From the NCBI GenBank assembly GCA_947568835.1, contig OX387603.1, positions 3,697,701 through 3,761,700 of the forward strand: a stretch of DNA of 64,000 bases, in the 5' to 3' direction. The position numbers were made by a program, and so were the translations under genes. The notes below the pieces were generated by a model, which worked only from the letters and a program-made list of their open reading frames with translations, was not told the DNA's origin and made no database searches. Positions 35,301 through 47,923 of the stretch are shown piece after piece (the first letter of the stretch is position 1; each line of letters begins with the position of its first letter). This stretch comes from Protonemura montana (Eukaryota; Arthropoda; Insecta; Plecoptera; Nemouridae).

Positions 35301-38079
35301 CGGCCACCGCTTAGCCTTGTCCCTTTGACACACTGTGTTGGCTGCTCCTGTCCAACAGCATCAAGGATCGGCCACCGCTTAGCCTTGTCACTTTGACACA
35401 CTGTGTTGGCTGCTCCTGTCCAACAGCACCAAGGACCGGCCACCGCTTAGCCTTGTCCCTTTGACACACTGTGTTGGCTGCTCCTGTCCAACAGCACCAA
35501 GGACCGGTCACCGCTTAGCCTTGTCACTTTGACACACTGTGTTGGCTGCTCCTGTCCAACAGCACCAAGGACCGGCCACCGCTTAGCCTTGTCCCTTTGA
35601 CACACTGTGTTGGCTGCTCCTGTCCAACAGCACCAAGGACCGGCCACCGCTTAGCCTTGTCCCTTTGACACACTGTGTTGGCTGCTCCTGTCCAGCAGCA
35701 CCAAGGGCCGGCCACTGCTTAGCCTTGTCTCTTTGACACACTGTGTTGGCTGCTCCTGTCCAACAGCACCAAGGACCGGCCACTGCTTAGCCTTGTCACT
35801 TTGACACACTGTGTTGGCTGCTCCTGTCCAACAGTACCAAGGACCGGCCACCGCTTAGCCTTGTCTCTGTGGCACTGGTTTCTTTGTACTACTTTGGTAA
35901 AATTATTAGTTATTCTGAAACGAAACATTATCTTGAAGAATAGTGAATGTCCCGTTGGTTGCTATACTTACTTGGACAGTGCCTCGACTTCATTGCGGAA
36001 CTGTTGCTCGACTTTGTCCGTATCCTGGTCGAGTCGTTTGACAGCGACGTCCTCGCATCCCGCGGGTCCCAGCAGCCGGCCGAGGAACACGGAGCCAAAC
36101 GCTCCGGTGCCAAGCTTGCGCCCACCGGCAGTGAGAGGGGCGTCGTCGAAGCCCGCGGTGGCGACCGCGAGATCGTCGTAGGCTCGGTGTGGCAGGAATG
36201 TGGCCAGCGGCGTGCCTGGCTCGGGTCTGTCAGCACGAGGGGGGCTTTGTTAGTGGGGCGGGGGACATTCAGGGGCTTTGATTCTTTATATGTTATCATG
36301 CTAGAACCGGGGTTTCAAAGTTTGGGGATTTATTTACGTCAGCACGCACCTGGGACCTTGCGGTCGTCGAAGAGGTGTGTCGTTTATTTCCTCTTCGTCC
36401 AGTAGCTCTCGTGTCGGGCACTGGCTGTATCTGAAGAAGGGTCACAAGAACTTGTTGAACATCATGAGGAGATGCTGACTCGCATTGTCTTTTAGGGCGG
36501 ACGGTCCGTGGGGGATTTGGCTTTCAAGGGAGGCGTGGGCCGACTCAGAAATAAGCAACTCTGGACTTGGACTTAAGTGTTGCTGAATTAAGTGACTCTG
36601 ATCTTCATGACAGAATTGGCATCTGCTACCTGTGCAAGCGACCGAGATTTGCAACATCCGTCACCACCTACATGTATTGTCCCTAGAATCACAGGACCTC
36701 GATTCGACTTTAGTTGCTAATAATATATACCTACTGATATTTTGAAAGCAGAAACGCAAGGATCTAAACCAGAAGCAAGCCTGATAGATCTTGGGCTGTC
36801 AAAGATGGCTATCAAAGATCTAGTTGCCAGTCTTTACCTAGACGTCCATGCTCTGACTGTGACTTACGTATGGTTATTCTCATCGACGTGCTGTGGTGGC
36901 ACCACTACTTCAGGAAGCATGACTTTCGCTGCTGGGCCGTCCCATGGCCGCTCTGGAGGATCCTCTGCAATAACACATCAAGTTCAAGTCAGATTTTTTA
37001 ATTTTAGAACGGCATGGTAGCATTAAGTTTGCAAACCACTGCTCAAGACTGTAATTTCAAAAGCATGTCATTCTGAGCCAAGGTCTGTTCTCTGAAATTA
37101 CTTCCATCACACCCTGCATTCCTTCATTTTTTCACGGAAAGCGCTAAATACACAGCCTAAAAAATAGCATTATTTAGTTATTTATTTGTGGTGTTTAGCG
37201 ACGTACTGTTTTGACAACTGGCCATGCGGCACTGGTCCAATGGCGTCGGTGAATGAGTGGATGATGATGATGATGATGATGAAGCCTAGAGAAGGATGAG
37301 CCTAGAAGGGAGTAGGGGAAATCCAGTGCTGGCACGTAGCCTACTCCTGTCGAAGAGCACCAAGGGGACCACCGGCTTAACGTCTCTTCTGAAGGACGGT
37401 ACAACTCGAACAGCAGGATTTCTCCACAAATCCATGCTGTCGAGAGGTTGATAAGCAATGCAAATGAAGTTGCTGTACTAACTTTCATCCCTCCAACCTC
37501 TCTCCCAAACAGAACTGGTCATGTGTATGATGGTCACCCATCCAATACCTGACTCAGGGCAGTGATGCTTAACTTCGGTGATCTACAAAAACCGGTGTTA
37601 CCCTACCTCCTAATAGGTCCTGGGCAACGTAGTCGGCTGCTCGAAACAGCTGAGCCTTCACGAGCAGTGCGAGAAGCGAGCCAAGTGTCGCCCGCTGTCG
37701 GCCAGATGTCGACCATTCGTCAATAAAAATAGCAGAGCACAAACGATCTCCTCGTGTTGCAAAGGCTGCTGTCTCGATCATTCTGTTTGTAAATGTGAAA
37801 TAATAAGCAAATATCACGATAAGTCATTTCAATGGGAAAGGTCCAATGTCCATCGAAGACACGACCAAGGTAGGTACGTAGGTAATCATTTGACCACAAA
37901 TTTACTTACCTTATTTGCTCTGCTGAGTATTTTAATTCTTTTGCAAGTGGAGCGTTTGCAACCTTTGGAATAATGGCCATAAGTTTCTTCCACGATTCGC
38001 TGTACTCCAGAATGTGAATCAACTCATTAAGTGGACCTTGATTGAGTTTACGCAACTCAGTTTCACGAGTCACTTCCAT
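32304..38079 (-). CDS. IRAK4/Pelle-type death-domain Ser/Thr kinase
   Basis: Toll/IL-1 pathway kinase recruited through MyD88-type death domains. Ten exons: 38079-37910, 37782-37607, 36964-36868, 36430-36350, 36226-35972, 35098-34984, 34579-34430, 33847-33698, 33237-33175 and 32489-32304, coding 480 residues (human IRAK4 460, from memory). Residues about 1-115 form a death domain ([15 protein letters not shown], then [20 protein letters not shown]). The kinase has the glycine loop [11 protein letters not shown], catalytic Lys in VAVKRL, Tyr gatekeeper in [16 protein letters not shown] (an IRAK hallmark), [18 protein letters not shown] and [20 protein letters not shown]. All catalytic residues are present. 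Exon 7 might begin at 34612 with a different acceptor; 34579 gives better family agreement. Insect orthologues are usually called Pelle, so I leave the symbol open. Confidence 0.94.
32780..33100 (-). mobile_element. tRNA-derived SINE, near complete
   Basis: Dyad-like TATTGGGAACACTATAACC, inverted head (AACGGGGAGTCAAACCTCGA, then TTACCAATTGAGCTACTT), and body (AGCTGTGAATACTCACAGTC, then TGATTCTAGTGACGCTA). A second dyad is at 33085-33104. In the last intron of the IRAK4-like gene. Confidence 0.8.
33853..34425. repeat. 60-bp minisatellite filling IRAK4-like intron 7
   Basis: About 9.5 copies of a 60-bp unit (GTGCTAGTTAGCACGGTGCT, then ACTGACAGTAATACCAGGGT, then TACTGCTTGGTGCTATGGTG). It starts a few bases from exon 8 (33847) and ends a few bases from exon 7 (34430), so the 582-bp intron is almost wholly array. 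The unit length is a multiple of three, so frames stay open on both strands. Confidence 0.96.
35130..35870. repeat. 68-bp minisatellite in IRAK4-like intron 5
   Basis: About eleven copies of a 68-bp unit (GTTGGCTGCTCCTGTCCAAC, then AGCACCAAGGACCGGCCAC, then TTTGACACACTGT). It begins about 30 bp from the acceptor of exon 6 (35098). Confidence 0.96.
37180..37601 (-). mobile_element. 5S rRNA-derived SINE next to the exon 2 donor of the IRAK4-like gene
   Basis: On the minus strand its head reads TAACACCGGTTTTTGTAGAT, then CACCGAAGTTAAGCATCACT, then TATTGGATGGGTGACC. The exon 2 donor is GGAG|GTAGGG, so the SINE begins about 6 nt into the intron. It has a short (GAT)n/(ATG)n expansion at 37260-37281. 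Closely similar to 17066-17470. Confidence 0.8.
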
Positions 38080-38932
38080 TTTATCTAGTGCCTGAAATTA
38101 AAGGTTTCTGAGATACGAGAGTAAAAGAAAAAAATAAGTGAATTTGAAAGGCATGTCAAATTATACATACTTAAAGATAGAAAGGGCGTTTTGGTCGGAT
38201 TGACGTTTAAAAAAATAACCTCAAAACAACACACGATATGAAATGAAGCAGAAAATAATATAGACAACAGAAAACATAGGTTAAAATTACGTCAAAACAT
38301 CAACACTTAATGACCTTCTGCCAAAATACGCGTTTATTTCACAAAACTTTAAACATTTTATCGGTACGGAAAAGATCTTTGGAGGAGATCACTGTATTTA
38401 ACCTCCCAACACAACCTAACTACACAATTTCATGACAGACCTATTAGCACGACTCCAAACCCTAAGCCTATTAGCACGACTATTCATTCCTTTGGAGCAG
38501 ACCAATGAGGATTTTACTAATCATGAGGATAAATGTATAAAAACACTCGAGATGGAGGGGAAAAATGCTGATAAATGAGCAGGGGACAAAGAAGGTAGGG
38601 CAACTTGCTTAAGTATAAATACGAAGCCCGCAAGCTTTGCGTGAATCATTACACTTGCAAGCTAACTAGCCAGCAGCAAAACACCCAACTTCTCCCTATC
38701 ATTTACATAAGCTATTTCTATCGCAGTTGTGTTTCCTTTCCCTTGTTCACTTGCAAGTCAATCCAATTGACAGATATAAAAAAAAACCTGAAATTGCTGA
38801 GCATTGGGAGTTTTTAAGTGTAGTTTATATTCAAACATTTTTCACAACAAAACAAAGTAAAAATAGATAAATGTTTATTTAGAAAAACCAACAAGAATGA
38901 AGTGATGTGCTTTGACTCTGGGTTCAATGCGT
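38080..38932. other. Intergenic between HSDL2 3' end and IRAK4-like 5' end
   Basis: Must contain the HSDL2 3' UTR and the IRAK4-like promoter. No other exon recognised. A duplicated phrase, CCTATTAGCACGACT, occurs at 38439 and 38467. Confidence 0.6.
38874..38879 (-). terminator. HSDL2 poly(A) signal candidate
   Basis: AATAAA on the minus strand, 54 bp after the HSDL2 stop codon. Confidence 0.65.
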
Positions 38933-41900
38933 TTATAGTTTTGATTTCAGGCTTCCCATCAATTTCTCGAGCTTCATCGCCTTCTGCAGATTTCCGCTGA
39001 TTTTCAGCTTGCCAGACATGAACGCTGCGGCAGGTTTCAACTTTCCTGGAACAGAAGAAGTAACAATTTGGTATCCAGTCAATTTGTCACCCCATTGATA
39101 CTACGGGATGGAGAGAACACAGCGGAGAGGGTGGACTCGTACTAGGCACGAATTCACACCCATAATTACCTGCAAAGAGGTCAAAGAAGTCCTTGACCTT
39201 CATCGTGAGGACTGCGTCTGCGTTGGGCAGCTTCCCCTTACCAGCCGAGCCCCCGCCTGTCTTCAGGTCGATGAACCAGCTGCCTTCTTCCACTCCTGAA
39301 ACCAGACCACAAAGTCAAATACCAAGGAACAATAATAACCTCTCAGAAACTGGTGCATGACCGAGACTCTAACGGCCACTGATTCGTGACACTGCACCGG
39401 TGTCCAGACACAGCAAGACTTGCAAGGCAGGACAAACCATCGCTTGCAACATCAACTGATAATATTGTCAACCAATTATTGCTTTCTTTGCACAGAGCAC
39501 TTATAGGTTATATGATTCGTGATGAAATTATATGACAAGGCCGTGAAATTCAAGTTGATGTCTTTCAGATAATTTAGTCAACGTCAAGATCAGTCTCAAC
39601 ACATCCTTGCTCTCGATGAATGGGCCAGCGTAGAGAAAAGAATATATACATTAACTCAGTCAATATTTGGCATCAGCCCAACTGCACAGAAAATGCTCAC
39701 CTGGCACAGAATAAAAAATATCTCCATAACAAAATTATTATGTTTACGTGCACACTCAGACAGATGTTTAAAGCACCATATGTTTAGATGGTAGCTGGGC
39801 TAAAGCATGATACAACCACACACTATGGTGCTAAGGTTCAAGAACTCCTGGCCTCGTAGTGACAGTTCTGTTAATGTTTACATTTTTCTGTCGGAATTGA
39901 TTCTAAAGCAGTTGAAGATATCACCAAACTTCAGTGATCAGAAAAGGAGAGCACCTCCCAATGATTTTCTAAATTCTAAATTCTCAATTCTAAACCCTAA
40001 TCTTTCTCATTTGTTCTAAGTTACCATTTAATTGTATTCATGTTTGTTACCCTTAGTTGATAAATCTGTGTTAATTTTATCTGTAACAAAACATTAAACA
40101 AGATACCACGATGAAGATAACGCCGATGTACGTACCCGTGAGCTCGAACTGAAATATAGCCTGTGTTTTCTCAACAAGGGCTGGGCTGAGGTTAGCCTTG
40201 ATAGACTCAAACAACTTCTCCACTTTGCCCTCTCCTGCCGCCCCCTTGTCCGCCCCAGAGTAAGCCTCCTGCGTCGTCGAGCCGCCGTGCTTGGCCATGA
40301 TGGATTGCGGGTCCACGTCCAAGAAGAAGTCCGGCATCAGGTCCTTCGGATCCGTCTCTGTGAAGACATACCGTTGTTAGAATGAGGTAATTTGAATGAG
40401 CCTTAGGTGAACCTAAAGTAAAGGACAAAAGAAAATATGCCCATGAAAAAAATTATTTTCAACTGGGTTTTGAATGCGAAGTAAAATCAACTAATTTCCA
40501 AGACTTTTCGTAGCTTGTGCCGTAGTTGTGGTATTTTACCGACAACAAATAAACCACACAAATAAAAGCAATTAACTTGTAATGCATCTAATTGAAAGAA
40601 TCAAGGTCAACAACTCAAATAACAGCTCTCACCCTTGATTAAGTAACCGGCAAAAGTTGAAAAAAGTCTCGAAAACTAGTAGATTTACTTCACATTCAAA
40701 ACCCAGAGTAAAAGTTTTTTTTTAAACTAGTGTCAAGGTTAGATTAAGTAGACATGAGTGTTAATTCCATAATAAAATACGTTCATCTTTAACAGATCTC
40801 AAATTGTGTTTGCTAAGCCCTAGTAGAATAAACTAAAGTCGTACAACTATATGAGTATAATATTTATGGGAATATACAGAATATATGAATATATGAGTAA
40901 TATATAAGTAGCATCATTGAGTGTGCACGCTCAACGGTAGCATATATATATTTAGAAACCAGAATTACCTACTGAGCAAGCTGGGATGTTTTAGAGCCAA
41001 TTAGCTCCACGTGAATACATGCCTGTCTATTTCTAGCAAGGACCAAGTCTACCCGACTTCAGAATAATGGGAAAAGGAAGAGCTAAGATAATTGTGTCTA
41101 TCTGCAGAATACTAGGCACGGGTCTCTCACTATCTGTGTTCTGTGACCGATGTGATTTGGAATTTAGGTTTTGAAATAACTTCACTGCATTTTGATAAGA
41201 TTGTTTTTATTGAACTAAAGTTAAAAATAGCTGCACAAGCCTTGCTGTAACACTTACGACTAGGTTTAGGGCATGTGTGGTTGGGCACAATCTTCCGAGT
41301 CTACAAGAGACTTCAAGATTTTAACGCTACAATTGACGCAAAGAGAAAGACATTTTTATGCGGCAGCAGTAAAAAAATAGAATTGCCTATAAAAATACAG
41401 CGAGTCATTAACATTAAAGTGTACTACAAAAATATTCTCATACAGCACCATAGGACTAAAATTTTCCCTGAAACTTAACAAATTTGTTGACGACGAGAGC
41501 GCAACTGATTCTCACAGGTGACCTCCTTTGACCAGCATTCAATTGATGCCAGAATAAGACCACTGGACTAGACTGAGTACATTCGCATGGCCTCTTCAAG
41601 GCTGGGGATAAACTTACTGGGATCAACGGAGTACTGTTGCATGTCTGAGATGCCGGCAGCTTTCAGCACCTCCTCATCGATGAGGAACTTGCCGGTTGTG
41701 AAGGCAGAGTCTGAGAGCATAGCGTACGCAGCGTCTGCCATGATGTCTGCCTTACGTGAGAACGAACCCGACTCCGGCCCAGTCAACATCTCGATAGCTG
41801 CGGTGTGTATCGCTGCAAACATAGCGGTTATAGGTTCAGGTCTATTGGAGTGGGAGCTTTCTTAGGTCTATTGGAGTGGGAGCTTACTCAGGTCTATTGG

Positions 41901-44900
41901 AGTGGGAGCTTTCTCAGGTCTATTAGAGTAGGAGCTAACTCAGGTCCATTGGAGTGGGAGCTTACTCAGGTCTATTGGAGTGGGAGCTTTCTCAGGTCTA
42001 TTGGAGTGGGAGCTTACTCAGGTCTATTAGAGTGGGAGCTAACTCAGGTCTATTGGAGTGGGAGCTTACTCAGGTCTATTGGAGTGGGAGCTTACTCAGG
42101 TCTATTGGTTGGTAGCTTACTCAGGTCTATTGGAGTGAGAACTTACTCAGGTCTATTGGAGTGGGAGCTTACTCAGGTCTATTAGAGTGGGAGCTTACTC
42201 AGGTCTATTGGAGTGGGAGCTTACTCAGGTCTATTAGAGTGGGAGCTTACTCAGGTCTATTGGAGTGGGAGCTTACTCAGGTCTATTAGAGTGGGAGCTT
42301 ACTCAGGTCTATTGGAGTGGGAGCTTACTCAGGTCTATTAGAGTGGGAGCTTACTCAGGTCTATTGGAGTGGGAGCTTACTCAGGTCTATTGGAGTGGGA
42401 GCTTACTCAGGTCTATTGGAGTGGGAGCTTACTCAAGTCTTTATCTAGGTTTACTGGATACAACTAATCGGCCAAACCACTTGTCCGATCGCGACAAAAC
42501 AAAAACTAGGCGACTCATCACACTATTGGCAACAGATTGACGTTTTCAAAATTAAATATATTATATTGTCTTATGGTTACAAGCGTTGTAAGAGAGCACG
42601 TTAAGGCGTTTTTCTGGTGTTACTCAGAAAAAAATGTGAGTTTTCCTTATTTGGTCAATTCATTAACACTACCAAACTACACAAAAAAACACACACACAC
42701 GCACACAAGTCAACCTTTTTGAAAAGCCTCTATTCGTAATACCAAGTGTTTCATATTTTTGTTTTAGAACAGATTTTCTGAAAAATGTGCACTTGAAGTG
42801 ATATTTTAGTTGATGAAACAATTTAAACCAACCCCAATTAAAGAATAAAACATAAGATTTTGTTCCTTGATCCCCAGAAAAAAAGATAGAGAAATTACTT
42901 TTCGAAACTAATCAAAAACTGGGAAAGCCTGTAACTGCCTATAATCGCATGTCTATACATCTTAGATTTGTATGCGGCTGAGTAGCCAGCAATATGATAC
43001 CTAACCTTCAATAGATCCATCACGCCATTAGTTAACAGCGGTACGAAAACATGCGGACAACAGGTGTCGGTCCAAATTATAGAGAAATTAAAATTAATAA
43101 AACCCAAAAATTGCCAACAAACCTGTCTTTGGCCAGAGTGCATTGACTGCAACGCCCTTGGACTTGAACTCCTCCGACATCCCGAGCACGCACATGGACA
43201 TTCCGTACTTGGCCATCGTGTAGGCGACGTGGTCCTTGAACCAAGTCGGGTTCATGTTCAGAGGGGGGCTGATGTTGACGATCTGGCCCTTGGTGGACTT
43301 CTGTAGATACGGCAGACACACCTTCGACCTAGAGGAGGGAGAAGCTTATATGAGGACGGAGGAGCTTATTGATGCACTCTAACAAATCTTTGATGAAGTT
43401 TCTGTAGGTATGGCAGGCACACCTTTGACCTGTTTGTATTGGACCTTGGACCAGTGTATTTCCAGTTGTAAATAGTGTGTTATTGTTGCATAACAAGCAA
43501 CACACTTTGTTTGTGCTTTCTTGCCAAATATTAGCTACAATTTCAATTATGTTTTCAAGGCATTTTTGTGTGTTTTTAGCTTACAGCCCCCAGAGTTTTT
43601 CACCAAAATCAGTCAACAAGTTTACAAGCAAATCAAAATCCAATGAAATTTAAATTATCCCACATTCCAGGGTAAAATGTTGTTTGTATTCACAAATTTG
43701 TGGAATATATTCAACAAAACCGTGTTCAAAAGCATTTATTTCTCGACATATTCTGCAAGCTTCATTTGTATTTATTTTTCGGTGAAACTTTTGGAGAAAT
43801 TTAAGTGTACATTTTTTTTGCTATAAATTAAATAAAAAGTCACTTTTACCCTTGATAAAGAAACAGACATAATTTACAAAACTTTGCGGTCATTCTTGTT
43901 GTTGTTATCTTTGTTGTTTTGCTTGTTTTTAAATATAAGTAATCAGTGATCTTATGAGCATTAACTATTTGCCTTGTTTAACTTCTTTGCCATTGCATTG
44001 GCTCCGGTATTGCATAGCTAAGTATCTTTGCATGACTGCATAAACAAGACTTGATACCTAAACATCAACTGCTCGCTGCTAATTACAAGTCTTTGCCTCT
44101 CAGGTATCATAACGTCTGTCTTATCATTACTCAGCCAAGCTAGAAACCACTATCACTCAAACCAATCTGCACTCGGTGTTTATTTCCAGTTTCGATTATG
44201 AAATGGGATCGCTGAGACAACCTTTGCATCGCTGCTATCTTATCTTGAAAAAGAGTGAGCCAGCTAAGATTTTGTGGACCTATGTCCAAAGTGATATTTT
44301 TTATTAAATACATATTTTTATTTTTCTTCCATTTATTACAACAGGTAGAAAATGTTTAATTTAAGACATTTTGCTTGATTATGCCAAATCTTTTTTTGCC
44401 TTCTTTATGCACTTTTTCATTTTGATTCTCATTCACCTACTTCTTCCTTATATCCTCATCTAGCCAGCTTTATTTTTCTTCTACTTCATTCCATTTTCCC
44501 TCTCTTTCCTCAACATCTGCTTGTACATTTTGTATCCATCTTTCTCTTGGTCTTCCTCTTCCCATTCTCTCATATTCCAAGCTTAAAATCTTTCTTGGCA
44601 ATCTTTCTTCCTCCATTCTCATAATTTTCCAAACAATTTAAATCTTTCTATCCCAATTTTAAAACCTTTTCTCTCAATATTTTGCTTTTAGTCTTGTCCG
44701 AATTCATCACCTCTTTAACACTCCTTATAAACTCCATCTGCACTGCTTCCATTCTTCTTTTTTAAAGAATTAAAGAAAAAAATAATAAGATAAAATTGTA
44801 AAAATCTAATTATATCTTACAAGAATAAGTGACCCTAGCAGCGGCATGATTGGATAGCAAAGGTAGCACAGAGGTATGAAGCATCCAGTCCTACGTGATG

Positions 44901-47900
44901 CATGGCACTGGTATCGTGGTACTCTCTAGTGTATAGGTTAGGTTCAACGTTGGTTCCTTGGAATACTGCCGAGCTGAATTAAATCCACCGAGCAATTTCT
45001 CTGCCGTCAATAAAATTTCCTTTCTACACGGAATCACCACAGTTAGAGGTGTTGAGAGATTTAATTGAATCGCATTCGAGTCTGGTCTTAGTTCAATTTA
45101 ATGATGAACCGATGCAAGCATTGTCGCAATGGTAGACCACATAATAAATAAGCAATGGGACTGTGATTTCACTGAAAAAACCAGGGGGGAAATCATTCGA
45201 TCCCTTCCAATTATGCGGGCCAAATCAAATGACTCGATTTGAGTTCAAATATCCAATAGTTAAAACAAGTGTATTAAAAAATTCTTTGAATAAGTAGCAA
45301 AATTACTCTGAAAATTGTCGCAAATAATGACGGTTCAAGATAAAAAAAAAGGCTGCTTGAGAGCAGCACAAGTCACTTAATTTGAAGATTTTTTAGACAA
45401 AATAAAAAAAAGAGAAGACTCGTTTAGAAACATGTCAAGAAACTTGGTGTCAGTAGAATGCAACAAGTGTAGTATGGTTTTGAGGCTCCTCAAGTTCGCC
45501 CCGAATAATGTGTTTCGAGCTTTGTTCCGTCAATAGGATGTTACCCTCGTGTTTCTATTGCAACAGGTACTACAGCAAGTACAAGTCTTGTAAACCACAT
45601 TTAAAATGCAGGCCGTGGGGCCGTTAAAATTCAGTCAAACTTATCCTAGAAAGTGTCATAAGGCAGCCCAAAGCCCATGTAAACCCATATACCATTTTTG
45701 GTCTAAAGCACATTCCAATAGATACAGCCCAATCTTTAAACCTGTTTCTATAAAGAAAAAAAAAAGCTATAATCTGCCATCTCACAAGTGGTTGCTACTG
45801 AATTGTGGTCATAATATTTTGCAGATAATTCTTTGTAAAGTTAATAATTTCTCCACGCTTCAAGGTGCCTAGGAGGATCACTTTATCTAGGATGAAGTGC
45901 CTGTACTTTTTGAAGTTTATGTATTTCCGTCAAATGTTCTTTTAATGCAAAGAAATTCCCTCTGGTCAATGAACGCTATGACAACGTACCTCTGCGCTTT
46001 AAAGTCAGGCTCCAAGGTATTGTACAGTAGCAGCATCGTAAGTTGGTATTGTAAAGTGGTGGCATCTTAACTCACACAAGGAACGTGCCGCGAGTGTTGA
46101 CATTGTGCATGAGATCATATCGCTTCATGTCAGTCCCCAGAGTCCCCGTCAACGAGATGGCGCTAGCGTTGTTGATCAGAATATCGATGCCACCAAACTT
46201 CTTCACTGCACCCTCGACAGCGTTGATTATCTGCTGCTCGTCACGAACGTCAACGATGCATGGCAGCGCTTTTCCTCCGGCAGCCTCCACTGAAACAGCA
46301 TCAAACAGTTGAAGATGGTGACAGCATGCAGCCCTGCAAAAACTTTATTTAATTCTTGCAATGGGTAAAGTATTTTTTATTGGTAACACTTATAATGAAA
46401 TGCCATCACCCTATTTGAGCTAAATAGTACGATGTAACATTAATGTATAATGCAAAAAATGCATAATAGACATAGCCAAATACCTAGATGGTGAGTTTCT
46501 TACCACTTTACCACTGATAGTTTTTAGCAGTATATGCTAAAATAGATCTTATGCAACTACCTTGAATTTTTATTAAATTTAACATATTGTACCATCTTCA
46601 AAGAGATAGAAAACAGATGCAAAGCTTATCTAGAGGGGATTTAGCACAGACCATTAAAAATCTGGGTGTTCCCACAATCCCACAATCAATCAACAATGAT
46701 GTATTTGGCTGGTAGAGTTGCTGGATCTTAGCTCTGCTTTATTCCTTAATGTGGGCATAATAAATATACTGACAGCTTGATCAGCTGAGAGCACTTCCTC
46801 TTAGAACCAGTGAAAATCTAATATAGAGCATCAAACAAGATTATAGCCCAGCCATAAATCAGCATGTCTTAATCTCAAATTCTTCTTCAAGTGTTTCATC
46901 AAATAAGCAGGTTAACTGGTATGAATATGATTGACGTAGAACCTACTGTACATCTATGCAAAAGTTTATATTATTGGTCTACATACAGTAAAGATTATTT
47001 TCAAATGCTTACATTCTACCTAGGTAAATAGCTTCTAATAGGTATGGAATAGGTTCCAATTGTGGTAGTAACATACGTCTGAATTACTAGCAGTAGGTAG
47101 TATCACTACAATATCAGAACACATGTTTTTGAAGTGAGAGAGGCTGCACTGTTTTTACATTCCTATATTCCCTATATCACCTATATTTGCTGCGGTATCT
47201 GTGTTGGAAAAGCAATGTTCTTGGTTGTTGTTCAAGTGACTACCGCCAATCGACGACAGAAGTTGAGAAATTTGACATTGAAATTAAAACAACATCTAGT
47301 CTTATTGCACCATGAACTGTAGCAAGAGAAGGTAAAGCTTGATGGGCAAAGCATGATGAACAGCCGTCACCGAAGTCTAAATGGCGGCAGGACTTGATTT
47401 AACCTGAGCTATTTTGCTGAAGTGATTTAATCTCAAGTCTTTTAGGAAAGTGATATAACTTGGAAATTGTTCATTTGAACTTTTTCTATGTTTCAACACT
47501 TGCATATCGGCGTTTGTTACACACTAAAGCAAAAAGAGCATCCAAAAAGCAGTTTTCTCATATTTTTTAAATTCCCAAGGCTAGCTTTTTTCTACGGTCC
47601 TAGCATCAGAACATGATAATAATGTAATTCAGTAAACAACAACCTTCTTCAGCTGCTGAATAAATAGTCCCAGGCAGTTTTGGGTGCGCTTCTGCTGTTT
47701 TAGCTGCTATTACAATGTTGGCTCCATCCTGAGCCGCTTTTAAAGCGATTGCCTTTCCGATTCCACGACTGGCTCCCGTAATGAAAATGGTACGTCCAGC
47801 TAACTTTCTGAAAACCACAGATTTTACCAATTAATTAGGAACGGGAGAAGAATTGGAGCATTAAATATCAATTATGCTATTTGTATTCGTTTAAGAATAA

Positions 47901-47923
47901 AGTGGTTACCCGGTATTTATCAT
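38933..47923 (-). CDS. HSDL2: Hydroxysteroid dehydrogenase-like protein 2
   Basis: Short-chain dehydrogenase fused to an SCP2 sterol-carrier domain; peroxisomal and mitochondrial in mammals. Eight exons: 47923-47910, 47807-47644, 46289-46076, 43328-43123, 41812-41618, 40357-40136, 39295-39170 and 39045-38933, coding 417 residues (human 418). Exon 1 is only 14 bp (MINTG), joining to KLAGRTIFITGASRGIGKAI, the Rossmann TGxxxGIG motif. NNASAI, NISPPLNMNPTW and the catalytic YTMAK follow, then GDRAD-type NADP context KTAEAHPKLPGT in the early region. The SCP2 domain spans about residues 300-417 (EGSWFIDLKTGGG, then AAAFMSGKLKISGNLQKAM). The protein ends in SKL, a canonical PTS1 peroxisome signal. 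Confidence 0.96.
40447..40728. mobile_element. Foldback MITE, family 1
   Basis: TTCAACTGGGTTTTGAATGC on the left returns as CACATTCAAAACCCAGAGTA on the right, with ACCCTTGATTAAGTAAC as the inner arm; followed by AAGTAGACATGAGT, as after the copy at 12313-12573. HSDL2 intron 5. Confidence 0.8.
41836..42440. repeat. 26-bp minisatellite, about 23 copies, HSDL2 intron 4
   Basis: Unit TCTATTGGAGTGGGAGCTTA plus CTCAGG, with a frequent GGAG/AGAG variant. It starts about 24 bp upstream of the exon 5 acceptor, so it replaces most of the usual branch-point region. Confidence 0.97.
44400..44760 (-). mobile_element. LINE 3'-end fragment (non-LTR retrotransposon)
   Basis: On the minus strand the translation reads LFGKIMRMEEERLPRKILSL, then ERMGRGRPRERWIQNVQADV, the typical ORF2 C-terminal block of RTE/Jockey/CR1-like LINEs (pattern GHxxRM..RxPKxxL..GRxRGRPRxRW). 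It is a truncated fragment with no reverse-transcriptase core, inside HSDL2 intron 3. Confidence 0.75.

Noticed and set aside
34980-35928. Cluster of overlapping repeat-encoded frames
   Set aside because: Shadows of the 68-bp array in intron 5 of the IRAK4-like gene.
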